Of a DNA stretch of 64,000 nucleotides, positions 21,501 through 30,108 are shown one piece after another. Source of the stretch: Aphrocallistes beatrix (lineage: Eukaryota > Porifera > Hexactinellida > Sceptrulophora > Aphrocallistidae). The stretch covers positions 1,363,550 to 1,427,549 of the forward strand of contig OY725493.1 of the NCBI GenBank assembly GCA_963281255.1. The letters run 5' to 3'. Position 1 is the first letter of the stretch. Every line of letters starts with the position of its first letter. The position numbers were made by a program, and so were the translations under genes. The notes beneath the pieces were generated by a model. That model made no database searches and had not been told where the DNA came from. It saw only the letters and a list, made by a program, of their open reading frames with translations.

Positions 21501-22503
21501 CTCCTTCTGTGAGGAACCAAGCTTTAGTTGTTGCGGCGATGCGAATTAGGTTCTCTTTCAGCATCTGTCTGAACCTGGAACTCTGGCTCAGTTGAGAATT
21601 CCCAGGTAAGGATATGATAATTTTCGGCGGTGGGAGCTTCCATGTTTTGTTTAGGACGTACAATAGGTCGCTAGGTGAGGCCAGGGGTGGAATTATCAGA
21701 TAATTTGCATCCTTTCTCCCGTGACTAGTCGGGAAGTGGATGAGTCCATCTACAGTTTTCTCAATTTCATTTTCTACATTTCCTGTGTGTTGGTCCAACA
21801 GAGGAGTGCTCTCTGTGTTGCTGATGGGGTCAGGAGTTGTGAAAATCATTTCGATATTGTCTCCCGGAGAAGAATTATCAATTTTCACTTTTGAAAAAAT
21901 GGAGTTCTTTGTTTTCGATGAAAGGTTTGGAGTTTCGTTCTCGTTTACTGAAGCAATGTTCTCTGTTTGGCGACTCAAGAGTATAGTCTGACGCTTCATC
22001 ACTTCTGTGTCTGCTCGATTTAGGGCCTCTTGGCTGTTTAGAGGGGAGCCAGGCTCCTCCTGTAGCATCGTGTCCATGCTATTCTTTAGTTCTCTCGCGA
22101 ATTCTTCATCGAGCGTAGAACTCGCATGCGATTCAAAACGCTGCAGCATAACGCGTTTACGAGGTAATGAGCGAGAGAAAGGAACACCAGCGCTCGGACT
22201 GTTAAAATCGAATGTTTTATTCTCCTTCGCTAGCCTATCATAGGGCATGCGTGGACGAATCCTGCTCGCCTCAAGGTGGCTCAAACTTTTGGTAACATTC
22301 ATTTCGCTGGCTTGAGGAGTTATACTGGAGGAGATCAAACGGTCGGTCTGAGAACCTGTGGGAGAGGGAGATGGGTCGTCCATTACTTGTAGATTCAACG
22401 AGGCTTCTCTCGACATATCAAAAGTTGTGGAATCATTATCTCTTGTGCTTGCAGTGAAATAGACACTTCCAGCACTTAATTGTTCTGAATTTTCGCTCAT
22501 CAA
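18520..22503 (-). CDS. TRPM-family cation channel
   Basis: A single-exon 1327-aa protein. After a ~270-aa Ser/Thr-rich N-terminus comes the TRPM SLOG-like region (GRKDANYLIIPP ... WFLTEGVNKGISAFVG at ~331), then the MHR ankyrin-like region. The channel domain has six TM segments from ~885 to ~1170, with a pore loop between S5 and S6 (NILFRPYFQVFGEFF). A TRP-helix region follows S6 (K-F-N-N-T-F-V-E-I-E ... YWKYKFFN). The C-terminus has a short coiled coil (~1280-1310) for tetramer assembly. There is no NUDT9 or alpha-kinase domain, so it is not TRPM2-, 6- or 7-like at the C-terminus. The absence of introns over 4 kb is unusual for an animal TRPM. Confidence 0.9.
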   Translation of the reverse strand: MMSENSEQLSAGSVYFTASTRDNDSTTFDMSREASLNLQVMDDPSPSPTGSQTDRLISSSITPQASEMNVTKSLSHLEASRIRPRMPYDRLAKENKTFDFNSPSAGVPFSRSLPRKRVMLQRFESHASSTLDEEFARELKNSMDTMLQEEPGSPLNSQEALNRADTEVMKRQTILLSRQTENIASVNENETPNLSSKTKNSIFSKVKIDNSSPGDNIEMIFTTPDPISNTESTPLLDQHTGNVENEIEKTVDGLIHFPTSHGRKDANYLIIPPLASPSDLLYVLNKTWKLPPPKIIISLPGNSQLSQSSRFRQMLKENLIRIAATTKAWFLTEGVNKGISAFVGSCLQSHAYKRFAKKEQNQRDWFIGTGFGDYDAPIPIIGMVNPDNIYKGTLFQNPMDSITYSKDTSSLCFPDRNLLDVNHSHFIMLSKSISGQSLDQWSCIEETVSNHLKIGTEPLPIVRIVIDNTLHVIEQVGQSMNKNVATVVISSNELMRKIHSYIFTLTVRDQKKASTKQEFLKSCCGLFKNEAQGEEILTNIGFILDKPNLFTMFDMNMTFGADLSKAIVVALLKSRKSTGKEKLKEALDLVIDWNRVDLAEQNIFTESMVWGDTDLFQHYFAILILNQIDFLELMLERNVIDHASFVKQNLERLYFVANERKHNNNMLFKQLVDRSNIDQHPNVPHSTIKTLKPHNKNSNPPNQTNGPISEDQQKIPIVEIGKLLKYVLKYSFKDVYVENEGMQDIIVDQPIDNLFIWAILTQRWRMAEVLLNNTNSVIFNAVAAKALITGVHHHLKDDQIVSENDLGLLVEVADKFEMTAVGMMEEAYKRDKEQAHLILQQKNRLYDDNNCIEMAVTGRCMTFLSHPCVQSLLDEQWKKPLYHQNKLWKKLLSMIFPFFIYFLISFSDPQPSSPLGYLKFYTSPSIKFITYVIVFILYLTLYSFVVLFQWHPSPNLNPLEWIFIVWSLTYILEEVRQLFAGSGRVMKRARAYFNDRWNQFDTAFALFFIMGTCLRLIPQVPLSYSRHMYAVIGFVLFFRLLQFLVIIKDSGPFVYMVFRMLKNLGSFLILALIFLLAYGVASQTILYPNLPRDDPNSYAFVFGNILFRPYFQVFGEFFLEHIQANAFTNGSSAMFGNSFPEVFVSSNFFVYFFLVIWLILSNILLINIIIAKFNNTFVEIESNAAIYWKYKFFNSVKEFRDKPVLPPPFNVIVIFYRVLKRLYLVCSRYRVDATVRSKDQGDDERKEKEKMLFDFEKRCVLACNFNLEQTNELNLDKRITEVDNRLKNTQHLIVTLTNKVDSLVRGTASFESEQDFLSMQGDTMGSM

Positions 22504-24924
22504 AGAAATTATTTCAGTAGGGAAATATTATTGGATGCAAGACTACCATGATGGCCTCTATTTATGTGAAGTGGGTTATACTGAACTGAATAGGGATTCG
22601 CAGAAAATTCTGAATATGAAATCGTATAGCTGGAAGGTGATTGCCATTTGATGGAATATGGTTACGAGATAGCAACATTGATTGCGTAGAAAAGGAAAGT
22701 ACATACAAGTGTCGCACCAGAACATTCGTCCTGGAAACTACGGTAAGAGGGGAAAATTGAGCGTCTAAAAATAGAGAATTAAGCTGAATTGATCAATCAT
22801 CCGAATTGAACTTCGTTAATGACCGAGCGCATATGTAGACATTTTGGCATGATTTCTACAGAGAAATGGCCTCATGATTTGTTGTCTAATCTGTGACTAT
22901 AAGCATTTGTTATTATTCCAAAATTCAATTAGCTATCATAGGGCATGCAGGAAGTTATACAATCTATTGTAAGAATGTATTTCTAGCAAACATTACCAGC
23001 TCACAGAGGAGATCTTCTGCATGCAGCATTTCTCTCTTGTAATACATGTGTAGTGTTGTCATCTTCACAATAACACTGTCTGAATAAAAAAGATAAGGGC
23101 AACCCGGGGATAAAATTTTTCCCCGTGAGAAGGTTACTCAAGTTATAACATCTACCAATCTACACATCTGGTGTTCTTTGAAAAAATGTCTACACGATGT
23201 TAGGAAAGAACAAACAATATTATTTTTGTCTGTGAACCACAAATAATGAAAGTATTCAAACAGTTTAGAAATATGTATCTCCTCCCAACTTTAATCTCTC
23301 AAAATATATCCTGGGATAACTTATTTAATGTGCACAATAAATATGACATAATATTAGTAAATATTGATCATGTTCTTTTCAAAATAAATTTAGAACAGCG
23401 ATATCAGTTTTATTACCAAAGAATTACGACTAAGCAGTGCAATAGTATCAGCTAGACTAAGTTCGCAACGTAATGTAAATATGTAATTATGATTTATTCA
23501 AAAAAGTTGAGCTATTTGTACGTAATTATATAAGTATTTCTAAGAACTTCCATAATCTACACTCAAGTATGAATTCAGTCTAAAGTAACAGCAGACTTAC
23601 TATCTGTGTAAATCCAAATGAAGGGATTAAAATAGTTCACAACAGAGACTAAGCATTCCCAATTTTACAAAATCATAATTCATTTTGCAAAAGTACAATT
23701 TAGTAGGTACGTACCATTTTCATTTGTTCACACCTAACTTGACTAATTTATGGACTATTTCAGTACACCCTCGCTAATCCGAACACCCAAAATATAATCT
23801 TATTCGCCTCTATACTTTGAATCAACGTTTATAATCTTATATCTTTCAATAAGAATGAGAAACCTCGTTAAAAAAGCAATCATAACAAAAGTATATATCC
23901 TAAATATTCTAACAATACACATAATTATAGTTAATACCCCATTAAATTAGTGTTATTTCACTAATCGGAACAAATTCGATAATCCGAACGATATTTTCGA
24001 TAATTGGCACAGAGCTGTTCGGATTAGCGAGGGTGTACTGTAATGATTCGTTCAAAATATGAACTACTTGATATTTCGCTTCAGGACTAAGCAATATTGA
24101 GGTATATACCTTTGTGTGCAACTTTTAGGCATAGAACCTACACTAATATTTGAGATTTTGAGTAATCAAAATTCTTTTTTCAACGGATTAGTCAACTTAG
24201 GTTCACACCTAAATATGTTATAATCTATATTTCAAGATAAAAGAGTTACGACTGCTTCAGTAAATAATGTATTGTGTAGAAAAAATAATTGACATTACTG
24301 GAGAAACGAGGTAAAAAAGTAGGGAGTGAACAGGAAGAAAGAATATATTTCAAAATTGTGAAAACTAGAATGTATACCCCCGCCTATACCAGGAATGTGT
24401 TGCGTCATTTCCTGTTTAAGCCATTTTGGGCGGGGAAGCCATATAAATTTGGGGTCCAGACTATAAATAGAAAAGACCCCGGGGAAAAGTGGCAATACGT
24501 AGATAAAACTCTTATCCAAATGTAGTACGGAGACAGTCCCTATTTCTGCTACAATTACGATTGCTCAACAAATTAAAATATAATCTTCTCATTATAATTA
24601 TGTATATTCACATTGCAAATGCACGAGGCATTCAAATAACTCGGAAAGCAGATGTTGCTAATTACACAATATTGTCTAGCAATCTTACACACAGAGTGTA
24701 ATAAGAAACTTATCCTTAAGATAAGTCCCTAGAGAGAAATAAAACGTTGTACAATATTGCATAATATAATCAGGCAGTAATAGCCTTATGATAATACTTG
24801 TGAGATTGAGCCTTCACCTTTTGGGATAAATAAAAGTATCAAGTTTGGGGTAAGCTAATAGTAATAATAAGAAAGTTCATCAAAATCAAGATAAATAGAA
24901 AAAAATTTGTAGAGTTTCCAAAAA
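22504..24924. other. 2.4-kb divergent intergenic region
   Basis: This AT-rich stretch lies between the TRPM start and the beta-helix gene. It contains the Tigger-like MITE at 23761-24040. Otherwise I see no coding sequence; short frames at 23246-23455 and 24289-24525 have no recognisable features. Confidence 0.45.
23761..24040. mobile_element. pogo/Tigger-like MITE (CAGTACACCC family)
   Basis: A 280-bp non-coding element bounded by perfect inverted repeats of ~25 bp beginning CAGTACACCCTCGCTAATCC. TA follows the right end; the left flank reads TT. The same termini bound the element at 47683-47994. Confidence 0.85.
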
Positions 24925-27900
24925 ATGATAGGACTTACTTACTTTCTTCTCTTGATCATTTTCTCACAGGCTCACGGACAGACTAACTTGTCTAAACTAA
25001 TAGAAGAGCAACATGGAAGTCGAATACTGCTATCACTGAATAGCGGGAAATATTATTTGGATGGAATGGTCGTTATTCAAAACGTGGAAGAGTTTATTCT
25101 TCGAGGAAACGAAACAATCGTCGAGTGTGCAGAGAACAAACAAACCAACAGAGATTACAAATATTTTCTCGAATTTTTAAACGTCTCCCGCATCCTGTTC
25201 GAAGGAATAACATTCCAAGAATGCAACAAATACATCGAATTAAAAGATCCTCCTTCTGAAACGGAAGGGTACTTCTTTTTCAAATATTGCGACAGCGTAC
25301 GGGTCAAACATTGCAATTTCATCAACATTCGAGGAATCAACCTACTCTGCTACAACACGTTCGAACTGAACGTATCGGATTCTATATTTCAGAATATATA
25401 CACCATCTCCAAAGCCATGCTACTGTTCGTGAATGATACGAGGAATCAGTTAACTTCTCTGGAAGTGAGACGAAGCAAATTCGTAGGAGAAGAGTGGATG
25501 AGTGGGTACAACGACCAGAAAGACCATGCAAATTTTGCAGTTAAATGTGGAGGCGCAATTTCTGTTTTAATCACGTGTAAAATGACTGTTTCGATTCAGA
25601 TACTGGATAACGAGTTCATAAGGAATAAGGCGGCCCATGGCGGGGCGATAGGTGTGTGGTTAGGTGAAGACGTTCATGAGTCGAGTATCAACATTGAGAG
25701 GGGGAACTTTGTGGGAGGAAAGGCACAAACTAGATCAGAAGATGAAAAGTTCCATGAGCGCCCAGGTGGAGGGGCCATTGTGCTATTCTTATTTACAGCA
25801 GATAGTAAACTCCTGATAAGCAACTGCAACTTCACGAATAACCATGGATACAGGGGTGGCGCACTCTACCTAGATTATTCACTTCCTACAAACGAGAGTA
25901 AAATTGAAAATTGCACATTTGAAGGAAACAAAGGTCAATTGGGAGGAGCCGTAATGATAACTACTACCTTAATCCCTGATAAAGTTTACATCAAATTCGT
26001 CAATACTGCTTTCATCGGGAATGAAGCCAATGAATTAGGAGGTGCCATACTTGCGATGCAGGCCAGCATTTCGATGTGGGAAGAGAATATTGTCACAAAC
26101 AATGTGGTTAAATATGGAGATGGAGGTGGTTTGGGGCTGGTTTACAGTCACATTCTAGTGAATGGGAGCTTCCAAGTAGTGAATAACACGGCACACAGAG
26201 CAGGAGGAGGCGTCTACATGACGAGTCAGGGTAAAATCAGTATGGGGACCAGTGGAAGCGTATTGAACATATCAAGAAACATAGCCAAAATGTATGGCGG
26301 TGGTCTCTACGCATATAGTTTGAATTATGAGTACACTTTCATAGAAAAGATAGCGCCAATGAAAGAAAAGTTAAGACGAATCTGTTTCTTAAGAGGGCAT
26401 CCACATTCCACCATCGTCATGCTAGGAAATATAGTGGAGAATGATAACAAAGCGTGCTCTGGGAATACTGCGTACACGCAATTGCTAGGGAAATGTCTGA
26501 CACAAGATATCGTAGAAGGAAACCTGGAAATTGACCAAGGTGAGTGTAGCCGCGATTCACGAGAGAATTCGTTTAATTTAGAAATGGACTCCATCATATC
26601 GATTACATGTAATAAGAGTTTGTTCACAACTACGAACGATATTGACAGCACCAGTGTGAATATTTTGCATTACTGTAATGCGGATGGGAATATCGACCCC
26701 TTCATTAAAAAAGAGGATCAAATTCCTTTGAAAATGATCCAACAGTTCTATAAAGCTAACAATAACATATCGCGATTCTACTACATTTATCCAGGTTACA
26801 CCACGACTATAAACATCTCAAGTAACGACTATTTCAATAACTCTGTCGTCACACGTGCGAATCTCAGTGCGATAATATATTCTGATGGCAAAAAGAGACA
26901 CGACCTCAAACCCAATCCCTTAGAATTCAGTGTGTTTTCTCAAGCCTATAATACAAGCTACTCTTTTTTGACCAACAAATCGCTCTCTGTCCTGTTGAAA
27001 AGCAGATGGTATGGCTTAGGAGTAGTATGTGTTAAATCCGTAGGAGGATACACCCAGATTGAGAAATGCATAGGAATCATTATGGGGAAATGTCCACCTG
27101 GTTTTCAACAAAAAAAAAATGAGTGTCAATGCATAAAGAGTAGTTGGTATCAGTGTACCCAGAACAACCAAGTCATTGTGAAGCCTGGCATTTATATGGC
27201 AAATAAGTATTCTTTAAATGATTCGAGGATCAAAATGCACCAGGCTAAATGTCTCTCGTTCCGATGTAAGTGTCATTTAGGTGTGCCTCAAAGTACTTGC
27301 ACGTTTAATCCAATGAAACCTGATGAACAGTGTTACAACGATTTGAAAGGCCCACTTTGTGGAGAATGCTCGAATCCGAATAAAACACTTCTCTATTCAC
27401 CATTTCTCTCAGTCAATTTCTATAATAACTGCTTTGATTGCACACAACCAGAGTTGAGGATTGCAGGAGTAGTTGGTATCCTCTTTCTAATATGCGCTAT
27501 CATAATGATCCTGAAGACAAACTTCTTCCAAGATTATTTGAGAAGCATCATATTCTATGCGAACATTCTCTACATCATTCTTGCCAACTCCAATTCATAC
27601 ATAATCCCGATAGTACTGAAAGCATTGGCAGTGCCGGTCCTCCTCCTTAACCTTCTCGTTACACAGTTTATGCCTTTTTGCATCTACTCTCAAAACAACC
27701 CAATTTTGGTAACGATTTTTCAAATGATCGCACCCACGGCAATGCTCTTCTTGTTCTTGGGCTTACAAAGGCTCCTAATCAGATTCAGATATAGCAATTT
27801 TTTTTCCAAAAGAGAGGTACCCACCCAAATCTTGTCAATGCTCCTTCTCACATACACAGATCTGTCAATACACTCCTTCATGGTTCTGAACTGCCCTGAG

Positions 27901-28539
27901 ATTGTTAACACGCGATACTGGCTCTATCAAGGAAGTACGGTCTGTTTCACGGGAACGCATCTGAAAGCTACATTACTGAGTGTCTTCATAATCAGTATTC
28001 TGATAGCAATACCTTGTTTTTTATCTTTCATCGCATACGACAAGAGAAGGATGCAAGACTACAGATTTATCGAATGCATGACAAACTATTTCAATATAGG
28101 TTTGCCCAGATATTGGGAAATATTCAAGCTTTTCCTGAGACTTCTAATTTCCTTCCTACTCTCATGGGTCACGAATTACGTCAATTCAGATGAAATCAAG
28201 ATTGTGGTCTCCATTATTTGCTTCGTTACAATGATCATCAATTCAGTCTGCCAGCCAGCAAAGGATGAGTACTCAAATCACTTTGAATCTTTATGTTTCT
28301 TATTCCTCGGTATCATTGCAATCCCGCAAAAGAGTAATGGTCTATTCATGAGCTACTTCGCTCCGATCCCATTTGTGGTCGGCTCATTCGCACTGTTGTT
28401 AGTTAAGTTGAAACTTTGGAAAGCAAAGTTTAAAAAAATCAAAGAGAAGTTTGGAGAGGAATTGACGATTTGGGAGAAACTGAAAAAACTATGGAGCATA
28501 ATGGATGCAAATGACATCAATTCCGTTGAAGCAATATAA
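24925..28539 (+). CDS. Secreted-side beta-helix, Cys-rich, multi-TM surface protein
   Basis: A single-exon 1204-aa protein with a signal peptide (~1-18). Residues ~30-480 look like a right-handed parallel beta-helix, with six G-G-A/G-[IVL] turns paired with N-x-A/F-type strands, as in the polymorphic membrane protein (Pmp) repeat. Next is a ~200-aa N-glycosylation-rich region. A Cys-rich stretch (~700-845) contains CPPGF..., C-x-C and LCGEC motifs. The last ~350 residues hold about 9-10 hydrophobic segments and a charged cytosolic tail. Such beta-helix plus multi-TM proteins are predicted in several early-branching animals and protists; ligand and function are unknown to me. An adhesion or sensory receptor is inference only. 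Confidence 0.8.
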   Translation: MIGLTYFLLLIIFSQAHGQTNLSKLIEEQHGSRILLSLNSGKYYLDGMVVIQNVEEFILRGNETIVECAENKQTNRDYKYFLEFLNVSRILFEGITFQECNKYIELKDPPSETEGYFFFKYCDSVRVKHCNFINIRGINLLCYNTFELNVSDSIFQNIYTISKAMLLFVNDTRNQLTSLEVRRSKFVGEEWMSGYNDQKDHANFAVKCGGAISVLITCKMTVSIQILDNEFIRNKAAHGGAIGVWLGEDVHESSINIERGNFVGGKAQTRSEDEKFHERPGGGAIVLFLFTADSKLLISNCNFTNNHGYRGGALYLDYSLPTNESKIENCTFEGNKGQLGGAVMITTTLIPDKVYIKFVNTAFIGNEANELGGAILAMQASISMWEENIVTNNVVKYGDGGGLGLVYSHILVNGSFQVVNNTAHRAGGGVYMTSQGKISMGTSGSVLNISRNIAKMYGGGLYAYSLNYEYTFIEKIAPMKEKLRRICFLRGHPHSTIVMLGNIVENDNKACSGNTAYTQLLGKCLTQDIVEGNLEIDQGECSRDSRENSFNLEMDSIISITCNKSLFTTTNDIDSTSVNILHYCNADGNIDPFIKKEDQIPLKMIQQFYKANNNISRFYYIYPGYTTTINISSNDYFNNSVVTRANLSAIIYSDGKKRHDLKPNPLEFSVFSQAYNTSYSFLTNKSLSVLLKSRWYGLGVVCVKSVGGYTQIEKCIGIIMGKCPPGFQQKKNECQCIKSSWYQCTQNNQVIVKPGIYMANKYSLNDSRIKMHQAKCLSFRCKCHLGVPQSTCTFNPMKPDEQCYNDLKGPLCGECSNPNKTLLYSPFLSVNFYNNCFDCTQPELRIAGVVGILFLICAIIMILKTNFFQDYLRSIIFYANILYIILANSNSYIIPIVLKALAVPVLLLNLLVTQFMPFCIYSQNNPILVTIFQMIAPTAMLFLFLGLQRLLIRFRYSNFFSKREVPTQILSMLLLTYTDLSIHSFMVLNCPEIVNTRYWLYQGSTVCFTGTHLKATLLSVFIISILIAIPCFLSFIAYDKRRMQDYRFIECMTNYFNIGLPRYWEIFKLFLRLLISFLLSWVTNYVNSDEIKIVVSIICFVTMIINSVCQPAKDEYSNHFESLCFLFLGIIAIPQKSNGLFMSYFAPIPFVVGSFALLLVKLKLWKAKFKKIKEKFGEELTIWEKLKKLWSIMDANDINSVEAI

Positions 28540-28725
28540 ATTAAATTTAAAGATACCTTTACTTGAATTTCAAAAGTTATATGCAAAAAATGCTATTTTA
28601 ATATGTGTGAAAGTAAATGTTCATGTATCTTAATTATTAATTCAACCAATTATAGCATGTACAAATAACATGGACAATTAATAATCATGTGTTCAACACC
28701 TATCGCTACTGTAGCCGCAGATAGA

Positions 28726-29748
28726 TTAGAAATGGATAGGATTGGTTGATGAGTCATCTCGCCTTGGATCCGATCTAGAATAATGGTATACTGATTTCCC
28801 ATTGACGTTTACATAGGTTATCGAAAAAGTATCTTTAGTCGCGCTGATTGATGCAAATGCACCGTCAGAGCTAGAGCTCCTTTCCCCATAATGGAACTTG
28901 AGTGACCCCTTAGGCACTGCATCTTGGTGTTCCGTACTGCTATCAATCAAATGTCCGGCCCCTATCACGAAGTAGTCTACGCTCGTGTTTTCCTCTCGGA
29001 GATGTTGCATATTATGGTCATGTCCACACAGGTAGGCTGTCACTTTATATTTCAAGAGCATAGGCTTGAGGTATTTAACCAACTCTGAGGTAGGACCATG
29101 CTCTGCTATCGACCACACCGGATAGTGCCCTGCTACCAGCAGCCAGTCAGCTTTTGACGAATTTAGTTGACTTTCAATCCAGTCCCACTGTGTATTTCTC
29201 TCGATTTCCTCTGCGATGAATTCGTAAGGTTTAATAGGATCGTAGAAGTCTGAGATGCCACTGAGCAAGACTGTGTCGATGTATATAATCTCGACAGTAG
29301 CCTGGGAGTCAAGGAATGTATAGATTTTGTTGTAGTAAGTATTGGGGAAGTGCCAACGTTGGGAGTGAGCGGTATATGCGATCTCTCCACTAACGTTGCC
29401 GTAGTGGTCATGATTTCCTGCTATGACGTACCAAGTGTGATTAAGAGACTCGGCTGTAAAAACGTCTTCGAAAGTAGTTTTAAAGCGAGAGTCGTACTCG
29501 TTTTTCACTCCATAAGTGTAGAAATTATCTCCTAGAGCAACGGTGAAGCTAGCTGAAGTTGAAGTAGCGTATATACCCATTTGCTTGGCACAAGAGACCT
29601 CTGCGGCTGTAGTGTAAGGAGAACTTTCCCGTCCGCCCCAGTCACCAATCACTAAGAAGGAAAGAGACTGGGATAGAGACTGAGTGAGCTGCAGCAATAG
29701 AAGGACAAGAAGGAGAAATGAATAATTCTTATACATCTTTACTCGCAA
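28726..29748 (-). CDS. Purple (tartrate-resistant) acid phosphatase
   Basis: A single-exon 340-aa protein of the ACP5 type with an N-terminal signal peptide (~1-27). All the metallophosphatase motifs are present in order: GDWGG, LGDNFY (with the Tyr metal-tyrosinate ligand), GNHDHYGN, AGHYPVW and GHDHN. It should bind a dinuclear Fe/metal centre and hydrolyse phosphate monoesters in a lysosomal or secreted compartment. Length matches animal ACP5 (~325 aa). It converges on the beta-helix gene, with ~186 bp between stop codons. Confidence 0.93.
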   Translation of the reverse strand: MRVKMYKNYSFLLLVLLLLQLTQSLSQSLSFLVIGDWGGRESSPYTTAAEVSCAKQMGIYATSTSASFTVALGDNFYTYGVKNEYDSRFKTTFEDVFTAESLNHTWYVIAGNHDHYGNVSGEIAYTAHSQRWHFPNTYYNKIYTFLDSQATVEIIYIDTVLLSGISDFYDPIKPYEFIAEEIERNTQWDWIESQLNSSKADWLLVAGHYPVWSIAEHGPTSELVKYLKPMLLKYKVTAYLCGHDHNMQHLREENTSVDYFVIGAGHLIDSSTEHQDAVPKGSLKFHYGERSSSSDGAFASISATKDTFSITYVNVNGKSVYHYSRSDPRRDDSSTNPIHF

Positions 29749-30108
29749 GCTTGCAAACCTAATAACTAGGAGCTACTGACAAAGCACAAAATAAATATTA
29801 CACACACATATTGGATATGATTCATAAAAATAATTCTTTTCCATATTATAGTTCGAAATGCTAGTTTATTTAAAATGAAAAAATAATATTAATAAACGAA
29901 TGCGACGCAATAAATGAATATTAACATTTTGATTTGTCCATCGATCGCTCTTCCTGTTTGTGTCTCAGTGGAAATATATTGGAATACGTATTGACCAATG
30001 AAATACTAGTTTGAGGATCAAAATCTGAAAGGAATTTTAGCAAAAGGTATAAATAAAAAGCGAATATGCAGACATAAGAAATAATTTCATCACTGTGTCA
30101 CAACTATT
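29749..30108. promoter_or_regulatory. Divergent intergenic region, acid phosphatase / Kazal gene 1
   Basis: About 360 bp of AT-rich sequence between divergent start codons. It presumably holds both promoters. A TATAAATA-like stretch at ~30048 lies 60 bp before the Kazal gene 1 start. Confidence 0.4.

Noticed and set aside
18520..22503. TRPM2-type channel-enzyme
   Set aside because: The C-terminus ends in a short coiled coil; there is no NUDT9-homology domain.
23246..23455. Short frames in the 22.5-24.9 kb intergenic region
   Set aside because: AT-driven composition, no splice context, no motif; not supported as genes.
24925..28539. Bacterial outer-membrane (Pmp/autotransporter) gene from transfer or contamination
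   Set aside because: There is no autotransporter barrel. The C-terminus is an alpha-helical multi-TM domain, and the flanks are animal genes with the same base composition.
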